64,000 bases of DNA from Marasmius tenuissimus (GCA_029532415.1 JAQOTA010000046.1:1178001-1242000); one strand, 5' to 3'; shown: positions 1-12,605, counted from the first letter of the stretch. A program made the numbers and translations. The notes: a model not told the origin generated them from the sequence alone.

Positions 1-2118
1 AGGTTCATTCCTGGTGGTTCTGGGAAACCACCAAACTTTCTCTGTAGCTTTTTCACAATCTTTCACCTCTGTACCAACAGATTCACTTTGCAAACTGAAC
101 AAAGGCATAATCAGAGCGACTGTGATGGAGCAAGCTCCACGTAGAGACTTGATTTCGCTCATCGGTTTGGTATTTGATGAAGCTGAAGGACTTCAGGGTT
201 GACAATGTTTCAGCTGAACCAAAGTGTTGGATTTGTGGAACGAGAATTCAATGAAAAGCGAATCAAGCCTGGGTCAATAAGATCTCAGACCTCCGGCGAA
301 GCAGACGGATGGTATCCACTTGGTCCCCATAAGCATCGGGAACATGCATGGAAAGGCCAACCATGGGATTGAGTTGAAGACTGGGTTGACGGTTCCAAGC
401 AGACCACTCGGAGAAGAGTATCTTTTGATTCAGTCGATGTTGGAGTGTTTCTGTCTGTTGCTTTTACTCTCTGAGTCCTCCCGCATCCAGGGACCCTTTT
501 AGAACTGGCCGTGATTGGATCTATCGGAGACCGTGTGGTGTGTCCCGGTGGCAATCCCAAAATGGGAGGGCCCAACTCCAGCTTGTGCGTCATCTTGCGC
601 TTTTACCACCACCACCCATGATTTTCATGCCCCAAATTGGTCAGCATCTACCGACGCCATACTTTTCTCTTCCACTGATTTCGAAACCAAAATTGTTCTT
701 GGCCCCTCATCACAGTGTAGGCTACCGAGTCGGTCGTTCCGTGTTTTGGGCCAACTTACGATGAACAGTAAACCTCCCTCTGTACTTTTATCAGGGTCGT
801 TCGTCGGAGTTGACTGGCTCTCTCCATTGCAAATATTTCTCTCTGCATCAATGCGATTTGTCCAGACCAGGGGCGTGCACGTACAGCAACCATGACCTTG
901 GTCGAGCAGCAGTCATGTACACGGATATGAGATGGACGTAGGAGATCGAGTAATTGGATAAAGTCATCTTCAATATTGGCTAAACTCTGTATGTCTTTTT
1001 TCGATTGTGATCTCGCCAGCAAACTCAACTTAGCGATTCTCAGATTTGCTTTGACGGCCAATGAAGGGTATACACTATTTGTCTCGATTACGAGAGCCAT
1101 GATAGCGGTAGGAGATATATTATTTCTGGCTACGAGCCACACACGAAGCACTGTTTCAGCCAGAAGAAAGTTCCACAATCTCGCCGTATGGGGGACAGTA
1201 TGAATAACCTTGCACCCTAGAACAGTGCACAGATGGCATGTGGTACATAAATCTTTTGGAGATGGCAAGGTATTAGATTCTACGGAGAATACTTTGGAAT
1301 GTTATACATTCTCTGCTTGGTATGTTTCATCTACGTTCTTCGCTCAAACTTAGACGCGCTAAAGCACTCTTGGACCCTCCAGCTCACTCCGGTGACCGGT
1401 CAAATGTGGACATCTTCGAGGCGGGGAAAGGACAGCAAGCGGTTGCTTAAAGGTACCTCCTCGGGCACCAGCAGCTGGATAGTCTCACCTTGTACGTGTT
1501 CTCCTGTCCACGCCCTCAGAACTAAACTCATGCAAGTTTGGCTACCTCAGTTGTTGTCAGACAGTAAAACATGGATAGTTACAAATACTCCCGTCTGCGA
1601 GGAAGAATGCTGTGGGGTCGAGGATGATGCAGAAAGTGTATTTCTAATTGCTCAACACAACCTTCTGATCAATTCTAAGGATTCGCTGGTACGGGAAGAT
1701 CACGCATGTGACCTTGCATTGCAGGAAGACGTATGGAGAGAAAGTGGAACTCAGGGTGGAGTTCTGCATGTTTTATCACTCGGGACGGTGGAGACGATAT
1801 CTTACCTCGCATGTTTAACCAGGCACGTTCGTTCAATCTTGAACTCCTCTGTTCAGAAGAGTCACTAAATCAATCTACGTCCAAAGGCACCCCTTTGCTT
1901 CTGCTCATTCTGAGGCAGCCTGATTGAGCCATTCACGAGAAGAACCCGTGGTCGAGACAGTGTCAGCCAGATATGATATATATCTGTCCATCTCGAATAT
2001 CTTTCCCGTTCTGGTACGAAGTGTACAATCAGGCCAATAGTAGAACCTGGCTATTGTATGCTACTGCCGCATCCGAGACTTACTCCATTTTTTCACCCGC
2101 CCACTACTCTATTTCTCT
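1..2118. other. Gene-poor stretch, no supported intact gene
   Basis: Both strands were read and no reading frame carries a recognisable domain or consistent splice sites, apart from a possible decayed fragment listed separately at about 975-1268. The short open frames here have no conserved motif. The stretch probably holds decayed host sequence, since the neighbouring DNA consists of duplicated and eroding gene copies. Confidence 0.5.
975..1268 (-). pseudogene. Possible remnant of the seven-pass membrane protein family
   Basis: The minus-strand frame contains the successive segments LRVWLVARNN and AIMALVIETNSVYP. They resemble the order 'hydrophobic helix - R-x-W - basic loop - I-[LV]-E-[ST]-x-x-[LI]-Y' seen in the late helices of the seven-pass family at 3641-5076 and 15833-17297. 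No start, no other exon and no C-terminal APT-[IL]-IVR motif could be found around it. This is a guess from short local similarity; it could be chance. Confidence 0.25.
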
Positions 2119-2623
2119 CTATTCGCTACTCTCTTCCCCATATGAGTGTCTGGCGTTTTCAGCGTTTGCTGCCCACGCGAGGTCAGCAAACACACACTCG
2201 ACGTTGTCGCCACTCTCCTCATGCTGCCTCTCTACCTCCTCGAACGCCTTTTTCGCTGTGATCCATAGCACCTTCCGCTCATTGGAAAGTGTTACCTCTA
2301 AAAATGCTCCACGGTTCCGTACCGCTTCTCTCATCTCATCCGACCATGAACCTGCGGTTTTTGAGGATCCTGGTGGCTCCCTTGCACTGATGAGGTCACG
2401 CTGAGTCTGAGACGACTCTGTTCTTATCGGAGTCGTGGAGAAACGGAGTGTATGTGAGTGCTTATAGTTGAGGGCAAAGCTACGGGTCGGTTAGGGGTTA
2501 ACAATCGCCGGTGACCAACGTGGAACAGAAACGCTACCACCCACAGTATTTTTTTCGGACGTGTGGGCTATATCCGAGGTGTTGAAGGTATTCAGAAGGA
2601 ACAAGGCCATAAAGAGTTAACAT
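2119..2623 (-). pseudogene. Decayed glutathione S-transferase copy
   Basis: A first exon is still readable from an ATG at 2623 (MLTLYGLVPSEY, then SPHVRK), matching exon 1 of the GSTs at 7361 and 14367. The rest is broken. After the FALNYK block (about 2475) most of the thioredoxin-fold domain is deleted and only short blocks corresponding to FLHDSDKNRVVSDS and DLI-ARE survive. The C-terminal helical part (EERKVLW..KKAFEEVERQHEESGDN) is readable down to GEESSE, where a stop at 2119 replaces the W that follows in the intact paralogue. Internal deletions and the truncated end mark it as a pseudogene. Its position next to a seven-pass gene mirrors the GST-2 / seven-pass pair at 13.6-17.3 kb. Confidence 0.8.
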
Positions 2624-3640
2624 CATCGAGAGCTGTGTTATATCAAACCATGAATGGATGTGGAAGTCCTATAGAACGTGGACAAGTTTCCTCAGGAGTT
2701 GCGGATGGATACACGAACTTGTTACTAATCCTCGAGACGTGGCGTCTCACCGAGGCCGAGCTACAACGTACTAGTAACTGCATATGTCGAGCAGTCACCG
2801 ATTCAGATTAATCAAGCGACCTTTGGCGGATGCCCATGTAGGGCCGAAACGTGATCAAGTAAGGGTATGAATTAGGAGGATGAATTGAATGAGTAAGACT
2901 TCTCACACAGTCCTGCCGGCTCTTTTCCGATGGTTGCGCGACATGACTGAACTTGTGTTTGTAGTTTCACTAGTTGGTCAATCATTCCCCTCTTTTTTGA
3001 CAGGTTCACTCCGTAACTTCAGGCGTAACCAGGGGGACTATATTTTCAGGGTGATAAAGGGACGGGGACGCTGGTCTCGTTCAAGAAGGGAACAGAGTTT
3101 CCGGGTCCGTGACCTTTCCTGTGGGACTCCAGCTGACTGATCTATTGAATAGGACTCAACGATTCACGAACGCTGAGACGAGCAGGTGTTGCGTCGATGA
3201 GATTTATGACTTCTGACATGCCCAAAGATGGTGTTCATGCCTCAACCTAAGTGCAACTCAACTGCAGAGTGCATCCAGTTCCCTTTTTCTCTCTCCGATT
3301 AGATTCATAGCCTGGCTTACAAGCTAGATACACTTGACGCGAGTACGTGTTCTGGTCGTCGCTAAAGCGTCTTTCATTCCGGCAACCAGAAATCGATACT
3401 CTCACTTTACTTTAGGTGGATAAATGCGTGATAAATGGAAATCTACCGGTATCCAACGTTCCCAAGTTACCCATATTCTCACATCAACACAGCAATCACT
3501 TCTTTGGTCTCTCAACATGACGAGGACTGTTACCGTCGGGCCAATATCCCGTGATCTTCAATTCACCGTCTTCTCAAGCTGCGCTCTTATTAGAAAGCTC
3601 GTCTAGTGTAGGTATCTCGTTTTACCACTCCTCACATATC

Positions 3641-5076
3641 ATGACCCTCGCTAATACTTCTCTAACGCTCCAGCAGGATGATTTTGTGGCACTGGACTAC
3701 AATCATGGGATTCTCGCTCCCGTTCTAGTTACAGCGGTGAGATTTGTTCGATCGTACAATTCCAGGATACTAAAATCATCCTATGCTTAGGTTCATCTAT
3801 TCCTCTATGGTTTCTACGTATCGCTTTTCCGGTTTGAGGTCCTGGCCCTCGCAAAGCGGAAAAACACTCAGGGATATTTTCTACATCTGGTCTCCGCGGC
3901 CACGACCTTTGTGTTAGCTACGATCATCGTGCCGATCAGTATGGAGTCGGACATACTATCGCTTAGCATCAGCTATTGGGTCGTCTCAGGCCTGGGATCT
4001 ACGGCTACCCGTTTGAAAGCCAACATTGCTCGGGGGTCCTTGGAGTGAGTTCATAAGGTTCCGTTTGTTGTTCTCAGTGCTTATTTAATTCAATAAGAAT
4101 TTGTCGCCTCGTCATCATCGTGCTGATAAGGTGAGCAGACAATGGCATTTTGCTGTTCGATGTCTCTGAATGCCGCGGTGCAGCACAATAGCAGATACTA
4201 TGCTGGTAGGACGCCCAGAGGGACTGACTCTATAGTACCGTCGAGGCTAATTTTTCCATAGATATACCGATGTTTTGCCATTTGGGGCGAGAAGAGGAAG
4301 GGATTCGCGATTATTCTCCTCGCGAGTTGTGCAACCCTCAATGGTGAGATTTACCCACTTGCGATTGTGGGATACCCTTCGACAAGATGCCTCTCTACAG
4401 GTTTAGGAGCATGCTCGAGCATTTGGATGACCGTGTCGCGTACACCGTTTCATGGGAGGACATTAATCGTGCCCGATTTAGACCGCCAGCTATACATCTT
4501 GTTTCTGGTATCTGCTACAAGTCACATATTCGTCAATCTCGCTCTGACAATCATGATCGGTTTGTATTCTGGAGTTTGAGTGATTCTCACCTCCCCTGAT
4601 GCCATCTCCCTCCCTAGCTGGTAGAATCTTGTGGGTAGCACACATAGCCAGTCGTACTTGGGAATCCGAAAGTACAAGGTTTCGCATCATCGTCGTTATC
4701 ATGTAAGTTTCATCCCTGTATTTTTCCTCGCAATCAGGTCTGATGCGGCTAGAATTGAGTCTGGGCTACTTTATGTGGCAGCCTGTGCTGGATTTTTGGT
4801 TGGTATGCGTACGGGCGTCAATATAGAGTCTATATTCATTCAAGTCGCGGTGAGTATACATAGTTCCCATACGCTTCAGGGTTCTTCTCGGAATTTGACG
4901 ACATCCGCTAGGCAATAGCCCCCACGCTTCTCATTGTGCGGGCAAATATGGAGAACGCGGCAAATGCCGACGAGATTGTCCAAAGCCAGGAATCTCTAGC
5001 TGCGTTAACGTCGATAGAGGAGCAGACTCTTGTTCTGGAGAGCGTTAGACAGGCATCAATACATTCCGCAACTTAA
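3641..5076 (+). CDS. Seven-pass membrane protein, copy 1 (335 aa, 9 exons)
   Basis: Exons read by eye: 3641-3736, 3791-4044, 4098-4130, 4184-4205, 4262-4343, 4401-4559, 4618-4702, 4738-4849, 4912-5076. They join in frame to 336 codons with GT..AG introns throughout. The product is strongly hydrophobic, with about seven helices: residues ~20-45 (ILAPVLVTA, GFYVSLFRFEV), ~65-85, ~100-115, then the conserved IYRCFAIW block after a 22-nt micro-exon, two more helices, IESGLLYVAA, and a final helix carrying the family signature AIAPTLLIVRANM. The polar C-terminus (about 40 aa) would be cytosolic. The family is abundant and lineage-expanded in Agaricomycetes; its function is unknown, and a receptor-like role is only conjecture. 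The paralogue at 15833-17297 conserves every exon length up to exon 7, which supports the model. No lesion was seen. Confidence 0.8.
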
Positions 5077-6587
5077 TTTCACTCATCCCACGACCTTACA
5101 GCTTCCCAGAATGACTTATAAGACATTCAAGCCAGTGAACGTCCAGATTGTAAGCGGTGAACATTCAAACACCCACTGGCCGGAGAACCGTAATCGCGGT
5201 CGAATCATCAGCTTGATCCAGGTCTGGTCCCCACATAGTCGTGTCATTCTCCTATTTGTTTATGATTCATGATTCATCTTAGAACACATTTCCTTTCCAT
5301 ATATCATACAGAGCATTCTCTAATTGGCTGCAGCTACCACGCTCGTGGGACGTTTCTTTCATTCTCTAGAGCTGTGAAAGGCCTTCACCTGAATTGTAGA
5401 TAATTGGTTTATTCCGAAGCCCTTCTTATTGCTGCCTCTTGTAATTTAACATTTCCTTGCCCTTTGTGCTTGACAGTCGCGTTCGATGTTTCGTTCGGAA
5501 GTGAACCTTCGGATCGGGGGAATTATCATGATCGGACCTACGTCATAGACTCCGTGGCTGTGTCCAGCACAATCCTCTTCGAAAGTTTCCGGCTTGACCG
5601 CGTCACTTTTGCCCTTACCACCACTATCTCGAATGTCTACATCTTCAGTCGTCAAGTATTACCTCATTCAACACTATCCTACGATCTTCGCGTCACTTTA
5701 GATCATCTAAATCGCATTTTCAATCCCTCGAACCACCGTGCGAACCACCGAGTCGGTCGTCCCCATTATTCGGGCTAACCTAGTAAGAAGAATAGGGACT
5801 CGGTTTTTTGTTGATCTCTGGAGGCGATTAGAACATGGAGCTGCTGAATCTACGCTTAGTACGCCATTGTTTCTCTGCAATTTTTCTGTCTAACTATATT
5901 CACAATCACATCTAGCAGACCATCCAGAACTCGTGAATATATCAAAGGTACTTTTTCCCGCTGCAGACGCGCACTCGCCGCAAGCTGAACGGATTTCTCA
6001 AAGGCGCCTCCCATCTTAAATAGCTCAGGAGTGTCAACTGGTTGGAAATGCTGTACGTTTCCTCTTCGTTCTGTTCCTTACCCATCATCATCCATGAAAG
6101 TTATAAGACGAGAATGTAAACGCCTCAGTCTTTTCAAGATGGAACGGCATAGTTGGGTCTCCCGAACATTGCAGGCGTGCGAATGCGAGGGGTATTCACC
6201 AGGACATCGTACGGCGAAGGTTGATCTCCGTGCGGTATGCGCCGCTGCGGACAACGACTTGGAAGTTTGACAATTATCCTGGATATGCGGTACGTTCCGT
6301 CGCCCAAAAGATTCGATTATATACCTCCTCTTTAGAGAAAGGTTCGCTGCGTTTTCGTGATACAGAGATCGGCCATTCGAGGCAATGGCGAAAGTATAAG
6401 GCCTTGTAGCTGGATCTAACGATCTACCGCCGAGTGTATGCTGCGCTTTCAACTTTCCCTTCTCGTTGTTACTTCGGCTGCCCCACCTCTGGACGCCTTG
6501 TCCCAAAAGTACAAGAACTATTATCCTTTTCCATGATCACAAGACCGTTATCTGCTACTCGAAAGTATCGTTTCGGGGCGATTACAT
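5077..6587. other. Stretch without a supported gene
   Basis: Open frames exist (for example + strand 5404-5778 and - strand 6078-6506), but none shows a domain, a codon pattern shared with a paralogue, or sensible splice sites. The 3' flank of GST-1 begins at the right edge. Nothing further can be supported. Confidence 0.45.
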
Positions 6588-7361
6588 TTACAGCATCTGA
6601 CTCTTATACTCTACCGCCGCGTCTGTTACTCGGCCCACCTTCCCACCTGCCCACGACTTCAGTTCTCCCCACTCGCTGCTTTCTTCCCCAAAGGGGTATC
6701 TGCCGCTCCAGGCAAACCCTGCCAACGCTAGGTCAGCAAAGAAGTAGTCATTATCGCCGCCATGCTGTTTCTCTGCCTCCTCAAATGCCTTTCTCCCTTC
6801 GGCCCATAGCTCCTTCTGTTCCTCAGGGGAGAGCGTGAGCTCCAGAGGTGCTCCACGGCTACGGTACAGCGCTCTCGCGTCCTCCGACCACAAACTGAAT
6901 ACTTTCGGATACGTGATGGGGAGGAGGATCCCGATGGCTGCCTCCCTTGCGTTGATAAGGTCGTTCTGAGCCTTTGCCGTGCCCTCCGCGATCAGCCTCG
7001 GTGTGTCGGGGTATGCTTCGTCGAGATACTCTGCAATCGCAAACGAGTCCGAGACGACTCTGTTCTTGTCAGAGTCATGAAGGAACGGTACGGTGTATTT
7101 CGGTGAGCCATCGGGATGTTTATCCGTCGGAGTGGCACCTAGGGATTTGGCGGTGAGCTCGAGGGAGTTGATGGAGATGACAACGAGTTTGAAAGGGAGC
7201 TTTTTGTAGTTTAAGGCGAAGCTACAGAAGGGTGAGGACGTCAGCCGTCGTCGATAATCCAGGTAAGGGGGGAGGTTCACCTACATAATCTTTCGGACGT
7301 GTGGACTACCTCCGATGTGCTCCGGGAACTTGGTTGGACCGAGATCGTAGAGGGTTAACAT
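6588..7361 (-). CDS. Glutathione S-transferase 1 (236 aa, 2 exons)
   Basis: Exon 1 is 7361-7285 and exon 2 is 7221-6588, split by a 63-nt intron (GTAGGT..TAG) and joining as ..HVRKI-I-FALNYKKLPF. The start at 7361 gives the family N-terminus MLTLYDLG. Residues 1-85 form a thioredoxin-fold domain with PKYTVPFLHD (cis-Pro loop) and VVSDSFAIAEYLDEAYPDTP (glutathione-binding Ser/Asp region and helix). Residues ~95-236 are the all-helical C-terminal domain. It belongs to the fungal etherase/FuA-like GSTs, which conjugate or reductively cleave xenobiotic and lignin-derived compounds with glutathione in the cytosol. The Ser of SPHV sits where family members place the catalytic residue; this is inferred by alignment in the head, not tested. 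Length is normal and no lesion was seen. Confidence 0.85.
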
Positions 7362-8125
7362 TGTTGAGCGCTCTGCTTTGATGTGAACATCGTGCACTTT
7401 ATAGAAACCGGAGAACCTCTAGGGATCCGTAGCCAATCGTCATACCGTGCCCGCCGAGACCGTTTCCTTTATGGCGTCAATCAAGCTGGAGTCAACAACA
7501 ACCTAGGCACAATTACATAAGGAATGGTCCCGCACTACGTCAAGCTCAGTTGTACTCAGGGGGTGTCTCAGCTTAAACAAGGATATTTGGGTACAGTTGT
7601 AGAATAACCTCAACCATCGTTAAAACATTAAAGAGAAAAAATGTGCCATTTGACAAGGAGGATGCAAGTTACCGGATTATCGCGCAAAGTTCACTCAAGC
7701 TTTGTAGATCAGAACACTATGTAAAAACTCCATCGTCATGAATCTCGTAATGAAATTCCCGCTTGGCAAATGCCTTGATTTTAGTGGCACAAACCCTCCC
7801 GGGGCCCACAGATCTTGGATCGAGACTAGTCAACAACCGATGGCCAGTCCTCACGCCGTGCCCACCGAGGCCTAACTGACCCTGGTCTAATTTGAGGCGT
7901 GCTACTAACTAGCGAGCTGGGGCCAACTGACTTTGCCGGACGCCCACACCGGTACACCTTGGAATGTCAGATGATCAAGGGCACTCACTGGGTAGACGAC
8001 GAACATATTCTTGGCCCGACATGGCCTTCCACAATATTCGTAGTCCAGTCTAGAGTACAACCGAAAACTCGCTCACAACTCGCTCATTGCTGGTTAAGAG
8101 TCTCGCGACTCCATGAATGTTTTTA
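7290..8125. repeat. Direct repeat, copy 1: GST exon 1 plus ~760 bp upstream DNA
   Basis: This block matches 12545-13378 in the same orientation. Shared landmarks include CAATCGTCATACCGTGCCC (7432 / 12690), CAACAACCTAGGC, CCCGCACTACGTCA, CATTTGACAAG / TATTTGACAAG, CTGGTCAACAACCGATGG with CCGTGCCCACCGAGGCCTAA (about 7855 / 13130), and CCGAAAACTCGCTCA (about 8060 / 13320). It holds the promoter side of GST-1 and no gene of its own. The two copies flank the subtilase gene about 5.2 kb apart. Confidence 0.8.
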
Positions 8126-8531
8126 ACCAGTCTATCCCATATTCCATTGTAACCTTAGCTTCTTACCGTATCTTGTACACCAATAGCTTTGCTTGATGCT
8201 GGGTCGATACTGAAATTAATTCCTTTGGCATGGATGTTTGCTCTCGTCACCATATATATGCAGGATAGAGTTGGGATGGTAAAGTCATGAAGTCATAGAA
8301 TTGAGAAGCATAGGTAATAAATAACAGAATCCAAGACAGTCTAATTTAGACGGGAAACGGTGTCCGAGTAGCAATGACGAGTCTGTTTGGCCCCCGACAG
8401 TGGCTTGTAGGGTCCCATCGGCGGGACAAACGGAGCCTCAGACGGAATCGTGCTGTCGTTTTCTATTCGAAAGAGAGAAAAAAACAACAACTCTATAACG
8501 GCGCCCGCAACAACGAGCAAGGCTCCAACAC
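8126..8531. other. Intergenic DNA with possible membrane anchor of the subtilase in another frame
   Basis: On the minus strand from about 8560 to 8350 an open frame, offset from the subtilase frame, reads YKERWFIATLSVGALLVVAG followed by a hydrophobic run, a basic residue and a Pro-rich tail ending in a stop near 8345. It looks like a transmembrane anchor with a short cytosolic tail, belonging either to the subtilase through an unrecognised intron or to an ancestral form now frame-shifted. Confidence 0.4.
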
Positions 8532-11500
8532 TCAGAGTAGCAATGAACCAGCGTTCCTTGTACCCGGTGTGTCCACATTCTCGTCATTACTGTCGGAGGC
8601 GGAGACGGCATGAGCTGTTTTATTGAACTTGAATGTCATAGCTGGACTGAGCCACGTGTCCCAGTCGTTCAAGTTATCATGGTTCCCAGTCACCCGGAGA
8701 GCCCGAACGAGAATCTTGTAGGTGCCATCTGGTACCAGCGTGCCGTTGCTGAATGTTACATCGTTGTTGAGTAGGATCGAGGAGTAATTTGGCAGATTCA
8801 CAATGGGCCTCTGTTTATAGATTCAAAAGGTAAACGGTTGAACGACAACGGAGAGGTAGATAAGACGTACCAGGGTGTTGCGGCGCAAGCCCGTCTGATT
8901 ACGGAACAACGAACCGACGACAGGGATTTTAGACCCAATGACCTTGTTCAAATCCACTGAACCGTCGACAAAGTCGATCTCAGTTTGGGGAGGACCAAAC
9001 GCCATTCTGGTGACAACCAATTCAAATTACCGTCAACAGAGCAGTGAAGACAAGGTCACTCACCGGAATATCAACTGAGGGAACGTCTCATTTCCCTCAA
9101 ACTCGAAAGTTGTGGCTTTCTTCTGAGCAATGAATTTGCCATCCTGTTTGTCAATCACAATTGCAGGGAGGTTTAGGCCCTTCTGTAGATCATCTGTGTC
9201 ATCGAGAACTTTCTGATCGAATAGGGATCCTGCGACACCCATGTATGATACGTGAACCTTTTCTTCCTCGTCATTGCCTTCGGCTTCGACCTGGATGAAG
9301 CCAGAATACACGGGAAGGGTCTTATTATCGAGACCCTGTGGGGGAGTGAACTTGGCCGTGATGATCTTGCTCTCGTGAGGCGCGAGGGCAAATGAGGTAG
9401 AGCTGAGCTCTACTTTGGCGTAAGAGTCGGTGAGGGGGACAGGTCCGACCGCAGCTTGAATAGACCCAGGTTTGATGGTGATGGCAGTTCCGGCTGGGAT
9501 GTGGGTGACATCATACTTCTTTTCTTTGCTGCCGAGGTTCTTGACAGTGAAGTTCTGACTGAGATCCGGATGTCGAGATCAGATGGAAATGTAGAGATTG
9601 ATGCGACACTCACGTTCCCCTGAAATGCTTAGTATCGTTCAACAACAGTTCTCCGGGCCACACATAAGTTTCGGTGTACGCTGCAGCGTAGGCATCGACT
9701 AATCCGGCACCTTGCGATGTAGCACTCTGCAACATCGAGTTTTTCTCATGGCTCTCTGGGAGCATGACTGACGTTGACTCGAAGAAATTCCTTGCTCGTC
9801 TGGCAACATCAGCGTTCTTTCCGCGGACCTGGAGATATAACGCAGCGCAACCGGCAAGATAGGGCGCAGCCATACTGGTTCCAGGTTGAACTAAATAACC
9901 ACCTTTTGCAAGGGGGTAGGTGGAGAGGACCTGGCCACCGAGGGCCCCAATGGACGGTTTAAAACGAAGGTCAAAGGAAGGACCATACCTGTTCGGAAAC
10001 AAAATTCAAAGCCAGACAGAGTAGATAGAACAGATGGGAGCTTACGTGGAGAAAGTGGACACCAATCCACCCGTTCGCTGCTCATAATTAACCAGACGGC
10101 CACCCTTTGGGAATGTAACTGTCACTTTGTTTTTCTCCCAGAACTGCTTTGTGAGCTAAGGTGAATCATGAATGGCACTATCAGTTCCAAGCTTGGGCTA
10201 GAACAGAAGTCAAACGTCATTTACCCATTCTCCAGCCTCTGCTGGGATCCGTGATGCAGATAGGTCACCCATCTTGCCCACGGCAGAATTAAAATCCTCG
10301 GTCCTGGAATATTCAAAGGCGATAGCACGGAGTCAATGCGAGGGTGTAGCAGAAAGGACACGACATACATACCCGGAGTAGAGGAGCACTAGTTTGGCAC
10401 CTTTCGCACTGAGATTCTTCAGGAGATCAGGCTAACAGAGGTGGTGAGGTATCAGACATCGAGAGCATTATCGCCGACACAGGCTGAGGAGGAAGGACTA
10501 ACAATTGCGCAACCATCTTCACGGGTAATCACTACATGGTTCTGGAGATTTGGAACGGCGTCGGTCAGATTGGCACAACCGAACTTAGTATCGTTAGCAA
10601 ACGCATATATAGGCAGGGCCTTGTCGGAAATATTCGTGAGAGGGGAAAGATCGAAGTATGGGATGGGGTCATGTGGTGTATCCCCACCCACATCAACGAC
10701 CTGTAGAGGGAAATGCGGGCTATAGAAAAGACATTAATCTGAGGCACGGCCCGGGCTGAAAAACACATACGTATCCACGCTCGCTACACTGATGACCTCT
10801 TCGCCAGAAGCAGGAGAAGAGGCGTACCAAGCACCGTCTTCCCCTTCATTGCCCGCCGCAATGATCACAATGCGTCCCTTCTCTGCTATGCGACTCGCAA
10901 CGGCGGACTGAATATTTCCCGGCCATCCAAAGCCGGCTAACCCCAAGGACAGATTAACCACATCGTTGCCTTCCTGATCGGCCCTAATGAGAGCAGCAAT
11001 CGTTGCTGTAGAAATACAATGTTAGCTTGGACTACACAGGCTAAAGCAGCAGCTTACCATCCTGATCAGTGTTACGTCCACATCCAGCAACCTTGTAAAC
11101 TGATATTTCGGCATCATAAGCAACACCGGTCAAATTGAACGGCGCGATTCCTGGATTAGCACCAATAATGCCAGTAACGTGGGTTCCGTGACCGTAACAG
11201 TCCATTGGGTCGTCATCTGGTTTGGAAGGCGAAGTGGTATTCCACAGGTCCCCAACGAAATCGTAACCTCCGATGATCTTGTGTCCTTTACCGTACCCGT
11301 TGCCGAGTACGGGGTGGTTGTAGTCAACGCCCGTGTCGATACTATTTGAAGGAGCAAGGGGAACAGTGAGTTCTGGGTCGCGGTCGAGGTTTGGGATTGT
11401 ACGAACATGCCGATCTTAATCCCTTTCCCAGTGATACCTTTGGCGTGGAGCTTGTCGACGCCCTATGATGAGATACAGTCAAGATTTAATCCAGGTCCAA

Positions 11501-12194
11501 AATCACAGATAAGACCTGCTTACAGTGATAGCATGTAGGGTATCGGTGAAAGGTGCATTCTTCGGGTCGTACGTAGCATATGCCTCACGTTTGGCAATTG
11601 AGGAAGAAGCCTGTGCGGGTCTGACTCGGACAGCATCCTGTGAGTAGTTACTTCAAAAAGCGGAAGACTGTTTGCTCACCCGGGGATTTGAAACATGCGC
11701 ACCGGGTGAACGGCTTTCACACCTGGCATCGAATGCAACTTGTGAAGATCCTAGAAGAGAAGTTGAAATGAATACCAGGTACTGGTTTTCTAGAACCGCA
11801 ACACGTACCGATTCATCCTGGCAAGCGACATGATTGTCCAATGATCTCGTTTTTCGTTCAAGCGAGAAGACACACCTCGATCGTCAATGACAGGCCAACG
11901 AGTACACCTGGAGATCCATACTCATGGCGTGTTTCGTACTCAAGGCCCCGAGCCTCGAGATAGTTGTGCATCCGTTTATGAATGTGAGCCTATCATTGAG
12001 CATTAGAATGAGTCTCCCCAAGAACGATTGAAACTGGTGAGAGCAAGACTTACGGGCGACTCATCGCGAGCAAAAAGGGCGTGGTTTTCCTCAATCTCGA
12101 CGATGTACCGTTTCGGGATGAACTGGCTGGTAGTGGCTATAGCTTGAGCTGCTAAGAGCAACAAGCTGCCCGCGATCAGGTTGGGTTTTATCAT
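8532..12194 (-). CDS. Subtilisin-like serine protease, peptidase family S8
   Basis: Multi-exon gene. The start at 12194 opens a signal peptide (MIKPNLIAGSLLLLAAQAIA), then an I9-type prodomain (KRYIVEIEENHALFARDESP; GLEYETRHEY). The catalytic triad is readable: Asp in IDTGVDY (codon 11335-11337), His in GHGTHVTG (11179-11181), Ser in GTSMAAP (9874-9876), with the oxyanion Asn in AAGNEGEDG. A fibronectin-III-like domain follows (about 9610-8640: DVTHIPAGTAI, GDETFPQ-like block, ILVRALRVTG). The length of roughly 880 residues fits Agaricomycete vpr/pyrolysin-type secreted subtilases. Exons 1-3 are 12194-12054, 11989-11876 and a 9-nt micro-exon 11817-11809. The boundary after exon 4 (near 11680) is ambiguous because the obvious donor gives the wrong phase. 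The stop at 8532 gives a soluble protein; a membrane anchor lies just beyond in another frame. Confidence 0.85.
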
Positions 12195-12544
12195 AACGAC
12201 AAACTGTAGCCGTATGATAGAGAAAAATAGAGAGATATGACTTGGAAATATGGAAGTGCAATGACACAAAGAAGAGAGGATGAGATTCGGAATGTGGAGG
12301 TTGCTTGGAGTTTTATACTGAACTGGCAAGCAGTGTTGGACAGGCATTGAGGTTGGGGTACCGTCACCGTCAGGGTTATTGGCCGTCTACCAACGCTAGT
12401 GACGGGACGTTAGAAGCTTGGCAATGGCTTTGATGGAATGACGCTACGCGGAACGGGCCGCCGGCACTTTGCTTCCCGCGGTCCACGAGTTGATTCCGAG
12501 TTTCACAAGTTGTGAGCTCGCATTCCATAGCTGTTCCACGGTTC

Positions 12545-12605
12545 TGAGAGTAGTGGAGGTTAGTTACCTCGATGTTCCGAGATCATGGAGGATTAACAGC
12601 GTCAA
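12545..12605 (-). pseudogene. GST exon 1 remnant
   Basis: Reading the minus strand from about 12602, GTTAATCCTCCATGATCTCG aligns with the start of GST exon 1 (GTTAACCCTCTACGATCTCG in GST-1). The initiating A of ATG has changed, the reading frame is lost within about 40 nt, and exon 2 is absent. It is a fossil of a fourth GST copy. Confidence 0.6.

Noticed and set aside
5404..5778. 124-aa plus-strand ORF
   Set aside because: No domain, no paralogue, no splice context; cannot be told from chance.
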